Shown here: positions 17,477-26,144 of the stretch, piece by piece
How the letters are laid out: every line of letters begins with the position of its first letter
Position numbering within the stretch: the stretch's first letter is position 1
Source of the DNA: Solwaraspora sp. WMMD792
Lineage (GTDB): Bacteria > Actinomycetota > Actinomycetes > Mycobacteriales > Micromonosporaceae
Direction: 5' to 3'
DNA: 64,000 bases
Assembly: GCF_029626105.1 (NCBI RefSeq)
Contig: NZ_JARUBH010000009.1
Coordinates: forward strand, 4,092,001 to 4,156,000
Notes under the pieces: model-generated
Seen by the model: only the letters and a program-made list of their open reading frames with translations
Database searches by the model: none
What the model was told of the DNA's origin: nothing
Made by a program: the position numbers and the translations under genes

Positions 17477-19738
17477 TCACCGAAAGAGGCTCGGCGACAG
17501 TTGTCGGAGAGTGTCCTGGGTAGCGGGATGACTGACACCGAGCGCTCGCGACTGGTCGCCAAGGAGCCGTTCCAACTCCTTCTTGGCTGCCCGGTGCTCA
17601 CCTTGTCCTCGCAGCGCGAGGGCAAGCCAGTAGCGTGGCCGGACGTCCAGGGTCTCTGGGTGCTCCAGGCCAAGCATCCGGGTACGGGCGGCGATGAGCT
17701 CGCGGAGCAGGAACTCCGCATCGGCGTATCGCCCATGCAGCACGAACGCTTCAGCCAGTGAATGGCGCGCGTCCCATGTCTCGACGTGACCTTCACCCAG
17801 TACTCGCGCACGCACCTCGATGACGTGGTGGTACGCGGCCTCGGCCTCCGCCAACCGAGCCTGGCTGGCGATCGCCCACGCGAGACAGCAGAGCGTATGC
17901 AGCGTATCGGGATGCTCGTCACCGAGAACCCGGATGCGAACCTCGCGGACGGCACGCAACTCGGCTTCTGCGGCCGGCCAGTCACCCAGCTTGCCGCGTG
18001 CCCAGGCGAGCTTGTGCCGGGTATCGAGGGTATCCGGGTGGTCGACCCCCAGTGTTCGATTTCGAGCGATCAACACCGGTCTCAACTCCTGGGCCGCTTC
18101 GTCCCACCGCCCGTTCCTGCCGATGGCCCAGGCACGTTCATGGCGCAATCGCAGACAGGCCTCATCGTCCGCACTCAGCCGGGCCGCAAAGGAGAGTGCC
18201 TCGTCCGCGAGTTTTTCACCCTTTGCTTCGTGACCGCTCCAGACAAGGAAGGCAGCGACATGTGCGGCAGCCTCTAGTAGCCGCTTCAGGTGCTCATCGT
18301 CAAGATGCCGCGCGGTGGTCGCAAGCAACTCCCGCACGTGCGGAGCCAATTGCTCGAACCACGACCATTCCCGGTTGTCATCAAACCGCAGAGAATTGAT
18401 CCCGGCATGGATCAAGTTCACCGCGATTCGCCGAATCTCGTCGGTCCCGGGTTCCGGCGGTTCCTGGCCGACCTCATCGAGAAGCGTGCGGTTCGTCTCT
18501 GCGACGACCGGGTGCACCAACACCGCCTGACTCGACTCCGGATCACCGCCGACACGTGTTGCACATTCGTCGACAAGGCAGAGCTCAGCGAGCCCTCGGA
18601 GGGTCTGGCTCACCTCGACGGCACTCACTCCGGCGACGCGCATCGGCCTGCCGACCCGCAGAGACTCGATCGGCCGCAGCCGGAGCAGGTCAACTGGTAT
18701 CGGAACTCCAGCAGCATACCGGGACAGAAGCCGCAACATGTCCCGAGCCTGTGGCACGCCCTCATCGGTCAGCAGATCCAGTGACAACTCCCAGGTCCGC
18801 GCTACAACCACCCGTTCGTGATCACCGTAAAGTTTGTCCCGGTCGAGTACACCCACGGCACCTGTCCCGTCAAGTTCTCGGGCAAAGGCCTTGAACGATC
18901 GCCATCGGGCGAACCTGGAACTGACGTTCGCGCCAGCCAGGCGCAAAGCCAGCGGCAGGTGCCCGAGCCTGCCGGCCAGCAGGCGAGCATCTTCCCTCGA
19001 ACCTGCATCAGGTGCCGCGTCGATCAGCACGTCAACCGCGTCGGATACAGCCAAGAGATTGATCTGCCGCACATCTACGATTCGGCCCCATCGGCGCCGA
19101 CTGCGACATCTACTGGTTACCAGCACCAACCCTCTCTTGCTGGACCGCAACCACCCCGGCTCATCGGCGACGCAGCCTAACAGCAGACACGGGTCGTCGG
19201 CATTGTCGAACACGAGCAGCCAACCCGGATCAGCCTGTTCCAGAAGATTCCATAGCCGATCTTTCGCAGCCCCTGCGCCGGCTCGAATCGCCGCCACGTC
19301 AACGTCGTTCGCCCCGAGAACCCGGGCCAGGCTGACTAATCCATCGCTGAGGCTCCGTGCATCATGTGCGCGCACCCACCATGCTGACTTATTGCGTCGG
19401 TTTTCGGTCATCCAACGAAACGTTTCCAGCGCAACTGTCGATTTACCCACACCCCCTGGTCCGGCCAGGACCTGCACCCGGCCCGGTGGCCGCCGTATCC
19501 AACTGCGCAACGACCGCAGTACTTCGCTACGGCCGCGCACCCTGACAGGCAAACTGCCGATCGGTGCCGCCAGCGAGGCACCCGGCGACGCAGCCCAGTC
19601 CGGTCCGGGCTCGACAAGATCTCTAGCGGACGATCGCGCCCGCTTCCGAACCAGCGAGGTCACCAGAATCCCGACCGGGACGACGCCGATGACTGCGGAG
19701 ATCCAGGATATGCGTTCGAGGAACGGATCTAGGTCCAC
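17477..19738 (-). CDS. Membrane-anchored STAND NTPase (NB-ARC) with C-terminal TPR repeats
   Basis: 753 aa. A hydrophobic helix (about 10-30) precedes a basic patch, suggesting membrane anchoring with a cytoplasmic body. The NB-ARC module has P-loop GPGGVGKST (93-101), Walker B WLLVFDNADD (173-182), sensor LVLVTSRCR, GHLPLAL (the GLPL-type motif) and a winged-helix segment. The C-terminal about 220 residues hold tetratricopeptide repeats of kinesin-light-chain type with recurring LGxxHPxTLDTRxxLA. It has a GTG start. Base composition and codon use look less GC-extreme than in neighbours, hinting at acquisition. Bacterial proteins of this build are signalling or defence ATPases; the trigger and effector here are unknown. 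Confidence 0.85.
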   Translation of the reverse strand: MDLDPFLERISWISAVIGVVPVGILVTSLVRKRARSSARDLVEPGPDWAASPGASLAAPIGSLPVRVRGRSEVLRSLRSWIRRPPGRVQVLAGPGGVGKSTVALETFRWMTENRRNKSAWWVRAHDARSLSDGLVSLARVLGANDVDVAAIRAGAGAAKDRLWNLLEQADPGWLLVFDNADDPCLLLGCVADEPGWLRSSKRGLVLVTSRCRSRRRWGRIVDVRQINLLAVSDAVDVLIDAAPDAGSREDARLLAGRLGHLPLALRLAGANVSSRFARWRSFKAFARELDGTGAVGVLDRDKLYGDHERVVVARTWELSLDLLTDEGVPQARDMLRLLSRYAAGVPIPVDLLRLRPIESLRVGRPMRVAGVSAVEVSQTLRGLAELCLVDECATRVGGDPESSQAVLVHPVVAETNRTLLDEVGQEPPEPGTDEIRRIAVNLIHAGINSLRFDDNREWSWFEQLAPHVRELLATTARHLDDEHLKRLLEAAAHVAAFLVWSGHEAKGEKLADEALSFAARLSADDEACLRLRHERAWAIGRNGRWDEAAQELRPVLIARNRTLGVDHPDTLDTRHKLAWARGKLGDWPAAEAELRAVREVRIRVLGDEHPDTLHTLCCLAWAIASQARLAEAEAAYHHVIEVRARVLGEGHVETWDARHSLAEAFVLHGRYADAEFLLRELIAARTRMLGLEHPETLDVRPRYWLALALRGQGEHRAAKKELERLLGDQSRALGVSHPATQDTLRQLSPSLFR

Positions 19739-19836
19739 CAGTTTCCCATCGAGAGGCGTCGACTAGCATTGCGTGACCACTGTGCCAGCCCGTCGCAACG
19801 CCGCTGATTACGTCGCTTCTTCCGAATCGCGCTCCG

Positions 19837-20487
19837 TCACAGCACCAGGATGTCGTCCAACTCGGCGGCGAAAAGTTGCGCCGGGTCGATGCCCATCCCC
19901 GAGAAGTGGCCGGCGAGTTCCAGCGACAGTACGCCGTGCAGCCGGGTCCAGAACGCCAACGCGCGCCGCATCGCGGCTGGTGGAGCCGGATGCTCGCCGG
20001 CCCACTGCCGATGGTCGGCGAGGTGGGCCTCCAGCGGAGTCGCCATACCGTCCGACGGGACTGCGGCGCTGGCATCGAGCAGGACCGCCATGATCTCGGC
20101 GGCGATCCCGGTGATTTCGTCGGGTGCGTGGTACCCCGGCACCGGGGTGCCGTACATCAGCAGGTAGCGGTGCGGGTCGGCGAGCGCCCAGCCGCGCAGG
20201 GTGTGCGCCAGCGCGGCCAGGTCGGCGCCGGCGTCGGCCGCCGCGCGGACCGTGTCGGCGAGGCTGCGGTACGCGTCGCGGATCAGCTCGGTGATCAGGT
20301 CGTCCCGGTTGGCGAAGTACCGGTAGAGCGCCGGGCCGCTCATGCCCATCTGCCTGGCGATGGCGTTGAGCGACAGCGCGGACGCTCCGGCGGTGGCGAT
20401 CTGCTGCCAGGCGTGCTCCTTGATTTCGGTACGCACCTGAGCGCGGTAGCGCTCGCGCGGGGTCGTCGGGCCAGTTGTCCGGGTCAT
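19837..20487 (-). CDS. TetR-family transcriptional regulator
   Basis: 216 aa from the ATG at 20487, which has GGAAGG 8 nt upstream. A start 12 codons earlier lacks a ribosome-binding site. The N-terminal HTH is ALSLNAIARQMGMSGPALYRYFANRDDL, with a C-terminal TetR_C-type ligand domain carrying FWTRLHGVLSLELAGHF. It is divergent from the quinone oxidoreductase gene. A 17-bp palindrome sits between them over the neighbour's promoter, so it most likely represses that gene. Confidence 0.9.
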   Translation of the reverse strand: MTRTTGPTTPRERYRAQVRTEIKEHAWQQIATAGASALSLNAIARQMGMSGPALYRYFANRDDLITELIRDAYRSLADTVRAAADAGADLAALAHTLRGWALADPHRYLLMYGTPVPGYHAPDEITGIAAEIMAVLLDASAAVPSDGMATPLEAHLADHRQWAGEHPAPPAAMRRALAFWTRLHGVLSLELAGHFSGMGIDPAQLFAAELDDILVL

Positions 20488-20552
20488 CACCGCAACCTTC
20501 CCGGCCAGACGCGAGGGCGTCAAGTCTCAGCTACAGGCTCTAACTCTAGTGA

Positions 20553-20581
20553 TTGACACACGCGATGGCGACTGTTAGAAC
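20553..20581 (+). promoter_or_regulatory. Sigma-70-type promoter of the quinone oxidoreductase gene
   Basis: TTGACA (20553-20558) is a perfect -35. TAGAAC (20576-20581) follows at 17 bp and serves as -10. The -10 lies inside the putative TetR operator, which explains repression. Confidence 0.6.
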
Positions 20582-20589
20582 TTATAACA
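20573..20589. promoter_or_regulatory. TetR operator candidate TGTTAGAACTTATAACA
   Basis: 17-bp palindrome with seven of eight base pairs matching around the central C. It lies between the divergent TetR and oxidoreductase genes and overlaps the -10 of the latter. Confidence 0.6.
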
Positions 20590-20662
20590 GACGCGAGAAC
20601 AGCTCGCGGCCACTCTTCCAATCACGACAAGTCGCAACAAGTCGCCACACCAGGAGGTCGTC

Positions 20663-21694
20663 ATGGGTGCTGCCGGATTCGTCGAGGTCGTCCTGCCGGG
20701 CGCGGTCGAGCCGGACGGGCTGGAGATCCGTCAGGGCGCGATCCCCACCCCCGGCGCCGGTCAGGTCGTCGTTCAGATGGAGGCGACCGGGGTCTCCTTC
20801 GCCGAGCAGCAGATGCGCCGTGGCCGGTACTTCGACCAGCCGCCGTTCCCGTTCGTCCCCGGCTACGACCTGGTCGGCACGGTCCACACGGTCGGGCCCG
20901 GCGTCGAACCATCGTTGACCGGGACCCGGGTCGCCGCGCTGGTCAAGACCGGCGGCTGGGCCAGCCACGTCGTCGTCGACCGGGCCGACCTGGTGCCGGT
21001 GCCCGACGGGATCAGCGCCACCGAAGCGGAGACCGTCGTCCTCAACGGGATCACCGCCTGGCAGATGCTGCACCGCAAGGCACGGATCCGGGCCGGACAG
21101 ACCGTCCTGGTGCACGGCGCCAACGGTGGCGTCGGCTCGATCCTGGTGCAGCTCGCCGCCGCCGCCGGCGCCGCGGTGATCGGCACCGCGTCCGCCCGCC
21201 ACCACGACGCCCTACGCCAACGTGGCGTCACCCCGATCGACTACCGCACCCCGGACCTGGTCGCCCGGGTCCGCGAGCTCGCCCCCAACGGCGTGGACGC
21301 CGTCTTCGACCACGTCGGCGGGCCGGGCATCGTTGGATCATGGAGTCTCGTCGCGCCCGGCGGCACCCTCGTGGCGTACGGCAGCGCGTCGACCCGCGAC
21401 GACACCGGCAACAAGCAGTGGCCGGTGCTGAAGCTGCTCGGCCGGGTGTGGCTGTGGAACGCGCTGCCGAACCGCCGCCGCGCCTACTTCTACAACATCT
21501 GGGCCGGTCGGGCACTGGCCAAGGAGCGGTTCCGGGCCCGGCTGCGGGCCGACCTGACCCAGGTCCTCGCCGCACTGCGGCACGGCGACCTCACCGCCCA
21601 GATCGCCGCCGAACTGCCACTCACCCGCGTCGCCGAGGCGCTGCGGCTGGCCGAGTCCGGCACCATCGCCGGCAAGGTCGTCCTGACCCCCTGA
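20663..21694 (+). CDS. Zinc-independent MDR alcohol dehydrogenase / quinone oxidoreductase
   Basis: 343 aa medium-chain reductase. The GroES-like domain lacks the catalytic zinc Cys/His set. The Rossmann motif is VLVHGANGGVGS (about residues 149-160), followed by QLAAAAGAAVIGTASA. This matches NADPH:quinone oxidoreductase (QOR/MDR) enzymes that reduce quinones or enones. It has an ATG with AGGAGG upstream. TetR control suggests induction by an electrophile or xenobiotic. Confidence 0.9.
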   Translation: MGAAGFVEVVLPGAVEPDGLEIRQGAIPTPGAGQVVVQMEATGVSFAEQQMRRGRYFDQPPFPFVPGYDLVGTVHTVGPGVEPSLTGTRVAALVKTGGWASHVVVDRADLVPVPDGISATEAETVVLNGITAWQMLHRKARIRAGQTVLVHGANGGVGSILVQLAAAAGAAVIGTASARHHDALRQRGVTPIDYRTPDLVARVRELAPNGVDAVFDHVGGPGIVGSWSLVAPGGTLVAYGSASTRDDTGNKQWPVLKLLGRVWLWNALPNRRRAYFYNIWAGRALAKERFRARLRADLTQVLAALRHGDLTAQIAAELPLTRVAEALRLAESGTIAGKVVLTP

Positions 21695-21701
21695 CCCCTG
21701 A

Positions 21702-21721
21702 CCACCCATCGGTGTGGGTGG
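21702..21721. terminator. Hairpin between convergent oxidoreductase and membrane-protein genes
   Basis: CCACCCA (21702-21708) pairs with TGGGTGG (21715-21721) across 6 nt, in the 39-bp convergent gap. It is a short bidirectional terminator candidate. Confidence 0.45.
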
Positions 21722-21733
21722 GCTGGCCCGCTG

Positions 21734-22510
21734 CTAGCCGCCGGGTTGAGGCACCCACCAGTCGCCGAGCACACCGTGCAGCACCATGGTCAGCAGACTG
21801 ATCCCGAGGGCCGAAAGCAACCCGAACGCGAAGCCGAGCAGGCCGGTGTACCGACGCTGGTCGACTCCGACCACGCCAGGCAACGCCGCCGCCCTGCCCG
21901 ACCACGGACGCTCCAGACCCAGCCACCACAGCAGACCGAGCCCGAACGGGGCCAGGAAGACCAGCCAGAACCAGTACCACCGGGTGCCCAGCGCCGGAGC
22001 CGGCCCACCGACCAGCACCACCAGGAAGGTCACCAGCAGCATGAAACCGATCTGGGTACCGACCCTGACCGAGGTCTGCGCGCCGCCGGCCCGCTGTTCC
22101 AGGCCGGCGGCGCGCAGGTCCCGGGCCAGGGCGGCCGCGCCCGGTCCTGCGTAGCTGCCGCCGCCGTCGGCAGCGGCAGCGGTCACCGCACCGAAGGTTG
22201 CGGTGTTGGTCCAGCGCACCCGGCCGTCGGCGGTACGCCAGCCGAACAGCGGGCCGAGTTGACCGGACGAGCGCAGCTCGGCGACGTCGAACCATCCGCG
22301 TCGGCTGCGGTCCCAACTGTCACCCCACTGGTACGCCACCACCCGACCCGCCGCCACGTCCGCCCTTGCCTGGTCGTAGTCGTGCTGCCGGGGCGCCGTC
22401 CACCAGGCGGTCGCCGCCGCGAACAGCCACAGCAGTACGAGCACCAGCCGCAGCACCGTCCACCATGCAACGGCACGCACCATCGCCAGCCCGCGTGAAC
22501 CGTCGCCCAT
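21734..22510 (-). CDS. Hypothetical membrane protein (three to four TM segments)
   Basis: 258 aa, not recognised. An N-terminal TM (VRAVAWWTVLRLVLVLLWLFAAATAWW) is followed by an extracytoplasmic domain of about 110 residues with GDSWDRSRRGWFDVAELRSSG. Two to three further TM helices follow (GFMLLVTFLVVLV; YWFWLVFLAPFGLGLLWWLG; GLLGFAFGLLSALGISLLTMV). A start nine codons further in (MVRAV) is possible. It seems to be a single-gene unit. Confidence 0.75.
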   Translation of the reverse strand: MGDGSRGLAMVRAVAWWTVLRLVLVLLWLFAAATAWWTAPRQHDYDQARADVAAGRVVAYQWGDSWDRSRRGWFDVAELRSSGQLGPLFGWRTADGRVRWTNTATFGAVTAAAADGGGSYAGPGAAALARDLRAAGLEQRAGGAQTSVRVGTQIGFMLLVTFLVVLVGGPAPALGTRWYWFWLVFLAPFGLGLLWWLGLERPWSGRAAALPGVVGVDQRRYTGLLGFAFGLLSALGISLLTMVLHGVLGDWWVPQPGG

Positions 22511-22586
22511 GGACGCATTGTCGCAACACCTGACCAGCCGCGGCCGACCTCGTCGAGGACCATCACGCAGGCGTTGGATGCCAGCC

Positions 22587-23504
22587 TCAGCCGACGCGGC
22601 CCCGCTGGTACTGGGTCAGTACCACGCAGGCCAGCACGCCCAGCGCCGTCACGACCGAGGCGGAGCCGACCGTCTCGCCGAGCAGCGCGGCGGACCAGAG
22701 CAGGGTGAGCACCGGCTGCGCCAGTTGCACCTGACCGACCCGGGCGACCCCGCCCCGGGCCAGCCCGGCGTACCAGGCGAAGAAGCCCAGGAACATCGAG
22801 ACCACGGTGAGATAGCCGAACGCCGACCAGGTGAGCGCCTCGGCGCGCGGCGGCCGAACGACGGAGACCGCCAGCGTCACGACCACCGTGGCGGGCAGCG
22901 ACAGCAGCAGTGCCCAACAGATCGTCCGGGCACCACCGAGCTCACGGGCCAGCGCGCCGCCCTCGGCGTACCCGAGACCACACAGGACGACCGCGACGAG
23001 CAGGAACAGGTCGGCGGCGGTCAGCGCGCCGCGTACCGCGCCGCCGGCGGCGAGGAAACCGAGCACCGCGAGCAGCCCGCCGCCGGCGGCGGCCCAGAAC
23101 AGCGGAGGCGGACGCTCCCCCGCCCGTACCACCGCGAACACGGCGGTGACCGCCGGCAGTACGGCGATGACGACCGCGCCGTGCGCCGATGGCTGGGTAG
23201 TCAGCGCCAGCGAGGTGAACAGCGGGAACCCGACGACGACGCCGAGGGCGACGACCGACAGCCGCCGCCACTGGCTGCGGGTGGGTCGCGGTGCGCGGGT
23301 GAATCCGAGGTACGCCCAGGCGAGCAGCGCCGCGCCGACGGCTCGGCCGAAGGCGACGAACCACGGGTCGAGTTGGTGGACGGCGACCCTGGTGGCCGGC
23401 AGCGACATGCTGAACGCGAGCACGCCCAGCGCGCCGAGGGCGAGCCCGGTGAGCCGGTCCGCTGTTACCGGCCGGACAACAGTAACGCTACTCTTGGCCT
23501 TCAT
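22587..23504 (-). CDS. DMT-superfamily (EamA) exporter
   Basis: 305 aa with about ten TM helices in two EamA repeats. It begins MKAKSSVTVV and ends YQRGRVG. The second repeat contains the typical SVVTALGVLACVVL end. The ATG at 23504 overlaps the ATG of the divergent MocR gene (CATG). Longer upstream readings would run through that regulator and are rejected, and no usable start lies between the ATG and TM1. It probably exports an amino acid or related metabolite under MocR control. Confidence 0.88.
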   Translation of the reverse strand: MKAKSSVTVVRPVTADRLTGLALGALGVLAFSMSLPATRVAVHQLDPWFVAFGRAVGAALLAWAYLGFTRAPRPTRSQWRRLSVVALGVVVGFPLFTSLALTTQPSAHGAVVIAVLPAVTAVFAVVRAGERPPPLFWAAAGGGLLAVLGFLAAGGAVRGALTAADLFLLVAVVLCGLGYAEGGALARELGGARTICWALLLSLPATVVVTLAVSVVRPPRAEALTWSAFGYLTVVSMFLGFFAWYAGLARGGVARVGQVQLAQPVLTLLWSAALLGETVGSASVVTALGVLACVVLTQYQRGRVG

Positions 23505-23520
23505 GAATGACGGTAACGCA
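23464..23520. promoter_or_regulatory. Repeated GTTAC/GTAAC elements at the EamA-MocR start-codon overlap
   Basis: GTTAC (23464) and GTAAC at 23482-23486 form an inverted repeat, and a third GTAAC lies just after the MocR start (about 23513). AGTAACGCTACT (23481-23492) is partly palindromic. TACTCT (23489-23494) lies 8 nt before the MocR ATG and could be the -10 of a leaderless transcript. These repeats are candidate MocR sites. Confidence 0.45.
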
Positions 23521-24903
23521 GCCGATCGCGTTATCCAAGATCTGCTCCGGTTGGTCGCCGGGGCGGCCCCCGGGACGCGGCTGCCTTCGGTACGCGAGCT
23601 GACCGCCCGGCACGGAGCCTCACCGGTGACCGTCGCAGAGGCGGTCCGGCGGCTGGTGGCGCGTGGGCTGGTCGAGGCGCGCCCCGGCAGAGGCACCTTC
23701 GTCGCCGCCCGCCCCGACGACCGGCACTCACCGGCGGCGGCGCCCGACCTGGCCTGGCAGACGGTGGCGCTCGGCGCCCGCCGACCGGGTGAGGACGAGA
23801 TGCATGCGCTGCTGGCGTTGCCGAGGCCGGGTGCGATCGCGCTGACTGGCGGCTACCTGGACACGCAGTTGCAGCCGGTGGCTGCGCTCGGCGCGGCACT
23901 CGCTCGGGCCGCCCGCCAGCCCGCCGCCTGGCAGCGCGGCCCGGTCGAGGGGCGGGAGGACCTGCGTGCCTGGTTCGCCGGGGCGGCCGGCGCCCGGCTG
24001 CACGCCGACGACATGATCATCTGTTCGGGTGGGCAGGCCGCGCTCTCCACCGCGTTGCGGGCGCTCGCCGCGCCCGGTGACACGCTGCTCGTCGAATCCC
24101 CCACGTACCTGGGAGCGTTGGCCGCCGCCCGCGCGAACGGGCTGCGGGTGGTGCCGGTGCCGGCCGACCCCGATGGCGTACGCCCGGATCAGCTCGCCGC
24201 CGCGTTCGCCCGGACCGGCGCGCGGCTGTTCTGCTGCCAGCCGCTGCACGCCAACCCGACCGGAGCGACGCTGGCCGCGCACCGCCGGCCGGCGGTCATG
24301 GCGGCGGTACGCGACGCCGGAGCGTTCCTGATCGAGGACGACTACGCCCGCGACCTCACCATCGACGGCGAAGCCCCGCCGCCGCTGGCCGCCGACGACG
24401 CCGACGGGCACGTGGTCTACCTGCGGTCGCTGACCAAGTCGGCCGCGCCCGGCCTGCGGGTGGCCGCGCTCGGCGCGCGCGGCCCGGCCGGTGCCCGACT
24501 GCGGGCCGCCCGACTGCTCGACGACCTCTTCGTCGCCGGCCCGCTGCAGCAGGCCACTGTGGAGCTGGTGACCGCACCGGCCTGGCCACGGCACCTGCGC
24601 GCGCTGCGTACCGCTCTTCGGGCCCGGCGGGACGCGCTGCTGGCCGCGCTGCGCCGGCACCTGCCCGAGCTCGTTCCGACCACAGTGCCCGGTGGCGGGC
24701 TGCACCTGTGGGTGACACTGCCCGACGGCACCGACGATGTCGCACTGGCCGCCGCAGCCGCAGCCGAGGGCGTGGTCGTCTTCCCGGGCCGCCCCTGGTA
24801 CGCGGCCGAACCACCGGCACCGCACCTGCGCCTGACCTACGCCGCCGCCCCGCCCGACCAGATGGACGAGGCCGTCCGCCGCCTCGCCATTGCAATCAGA
24901 TGA
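23503..24903 (+). CDS. MocR/PdxR-type regulator (GntR HTH fused to class I aminotransferase)
   Basis: 466 aa. The GntR wHTH comprises residues 1-70 (LPSVRELTARHGASPVTVAEAVRRL, PGRGTFV). The aminotransferase fold follows, with CQPLHANPTGATL, LIEDDYARDL and PLP-Lys loop SLTKSAAPGLRVA. Such proteins sense PLP or an amino-acid-PLP adduct and usually control an adjacent transporter or PLP gene. The partner here is the divergent EamA exporter, whose start codon overlaps this one by two bases. It is probably translated from a leaderless mRNA. Confidence 0.92.
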   Translation: MNDGNAADRVIQDLLRLVAGAAPGTRLPSVRELTARHGASPVTVAEAVRRLVARGLVEARPGRGTFVAARPDDRHSPAAAPDLAWQTVALGARRPGEDEMHALLALPRPGAIALTGGYLDTQLQPVAALGAALARAARQPAAWQRGPVEGREDLRAWFAGAAGARLHADDMIICSGGQAALSTALRALAAPGDTLLVESPTYLGALAAARANGLRVVPVPADPDGVRPDQLAAAFARTGARLFCCQPLHANPTGATLAAHRRPAVMAAVRDAGAFLIEDDYARDLTIDGEAPPPLAADDADGHVVYLRSLTKSAAPGLRVAALGARGPAGARLRAARLLDDLFVAGPLQQATVELVTAPAWPRHLRALRTALRARRDALLAALRRHLPELVPTTVPGGGLHLWVTLPDGTDDVALAAAAAAEGVVVFPGRPWYAAEPPAPHLRLTYAAAPPDQMDEAVRRLAIAIR

Positions 24904-25013
24904 TCAGCCGACGGCCGCCCAGCGCAGACGTCCAGCACGCAGTCATCGGTTACGTTGAGTAATATTTCACGCACCCAGCATCACCTTGCCGGGTCAGGGC
25001 TGCCGGTTGAGTC

Positions 25014-25051
25014 TGATGCCAGAGGTGCATCAAGATGCACCTCTGGCATCA
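25014..25051. terminator. 38-bp near-perfect palindrome in a convergent intergenic gap
   Basis: TGATGCCAGAGGTGCATC (25014-25031) is repeated in exact inverse at 25034-25051 with only AA between: 18 paired bases. There is no U-tract on either strand. It sits between the convergent MocR and DUF397 genes, so a bidirectional terminator is the simplest reading. Confidence 0.6.
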
Positions 25052-25110
25052 AACCGTCGACGGCACCATGTACCCCGGGAGCCCGCACGGCACCGAGGCG
25101 CGTCGCTCAG

Positions 25111-25147
25111 CGACGAGCCCCGCACCGCGTCCGGTACGGGGCCGTCG
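25111..25147 (-). terminator. Hairpin terminator of the XRE-DUF397 unit
   Basis: Stem CGACG-(A)-GCCCCGCACC with GGTACGGGGC-CGTCG, 6-nt loop. On the minus-strand RNA the single mismatch becomes G-U, giving 15 pairs with one bulge. It lies 14 nt past the DUF397 stop. Confidence 0.65.
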
Positions 25148-25161
25148 CCGTGCTGGTCAGG

Positions 25162-25347
25162 TCAGCGGGCCTTCGCCAGCTCGACGAACGCCGACCAGGC
25201 CGCCGAACCGAACGTCAACGTCCCACCGTCGCGGTCCTTCGTGTCCCGGACCAGGACCCGCCCGGGAAGGTTGTCCGCCACCTCGACGCAGGTAGACCCA
25301 CCGTTGCCGGATCGACTGGACTTCCGCCAGCTCGGCTCCCGGGTCAT
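25162..25347 (-). CDS. DUF397 small protein
   Basis: 61 aa from the ATG at 25347, chosen because it overlaps the XRE stop as ATGA. The sequence is canonical DUF397: WRKSSRSGNGGSTCVEVA, then VRDTKDRDGGTLTF and SAAWSAFVELAK. DUF397 genes in actinomycetes sit beside XRE/DUF5753 genes; in Streptomyces such pairs act in development-linked regulation (Scr1/Scr2, BldB-like WhiJ systems). The two products may interact in an antitoxin- or anti-regulator-like way. Confidence 0.92.
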   Translation of the reverse strand: MTREPSWRKSSRSGNGGSTCVEVADNLPGRVLVRDTKDRDGGTLTFGSAAWSAFVELAKAR

Positions 25348-26144
25348 GTCCATGTCTCTGCCACTTCCTTGATCATCCTCGCCGCCGCTGAGTGCGGCAG
25401 CGCCTCGCTCCGCATAGCGTCCCATCGGGCGTGGAGGGCCGCAATGTCGTTAGGTCGGTCGGTGATCCCTGCCTCCAGGGCCGCATCGATGTGGGCGGCT
25501 TCAGTGCCCTCTGCACTCCTGGCCAGGATGAACGCGCCCGCCAGCCCGGCATGCGGTCCGGCTTCAAAGGGGATCACCTGTAAGTGCACGTGGGGCATTT
25601 CTGACACCTCCAGCAAACGTTCGTACTGCTCGCGCATCACCGTGGCGTTTCCCACGGTCCGCCGGAGTGCCTGCTCATCGACTACGAAGAACACCATGGG
25701 AGGCGTCGGTTCACGGCACAACACCGCTTGCCTATCCATCCGCGACGATAGCCGCTGCTCAATTTCCACTGCCGTCAGCAGTCCGCCCCATGAGAGAACC
25801 GCGCGCGCGTACGCCTCGGTCTGCAGCAACCCGGGGATGAGACTCGGCTCGAACCAGCGCAGCACCGCAGCTTCGCGCTCAATCTCGATCCACTCACGGA
25901 GCCATACGGGGGCGGATTCACTGACCACGAAGTTCTGATAGAGGTGCACAAAGGTGGTCCCGTAACGTCCATCGACTCTAGCGAGGTAGTCCGGCAGTGC
26001 CGCACGGTTGCCGCGCTCGATAGCACTGACATGCTGCGCCGAGTATCCGATGCTGGCACCCCACTGTTCCTGCGTCAGCCCTGCCGACTCACGGAAGCGC
26101 CGAAGACTCATGATCAGGTATTCGCTCGGGCTCATCGGTTTCAT
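25344..26144 (-). CDS. XRE-family HTH regulator with DUF5753 domain
   Basis: 266 aa from the ATG at 26144; ATG at 26135 is possible. The HTH is ESAGLTQEQWGASIGYSAQHVSAIERGNR (about residues 17-45). DUF5753 follows with WFEPSLIPGLLQTEAYARAVL, ALRRTVGNATVMREQYERLLE and HVHLQVIPFEAG. It is translationally coupled to the DUF397 gene. Codon use is less GC-rich than in neighbours. The divergent hypothetical operon at 26333 may be its target. Confidence 0.9.
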   Translation of the reverse strand: MKPMSPSEYLIMSLRRFRESAGLTQEQWGASIGYSAQHVSAIERGNRAALPDYLARVDGRYGTTFVHLYQNFVVSESAPVWLREWIEIEREAAVLRWFEPSLIPGLLQTEAYARAVLSWGGLLTAVEIEQRLSSRMDRQAVLCREPTPPMVFFVVDEQALRRTVGNATVMREQYERLLEVSEMPHVHLQVIPFEAGPHAGLAGAFILARSAEGTEAAHIDAALEAGITDRPNDIAALHARWDAMRSEALPHSAAARMIKEVAETWT

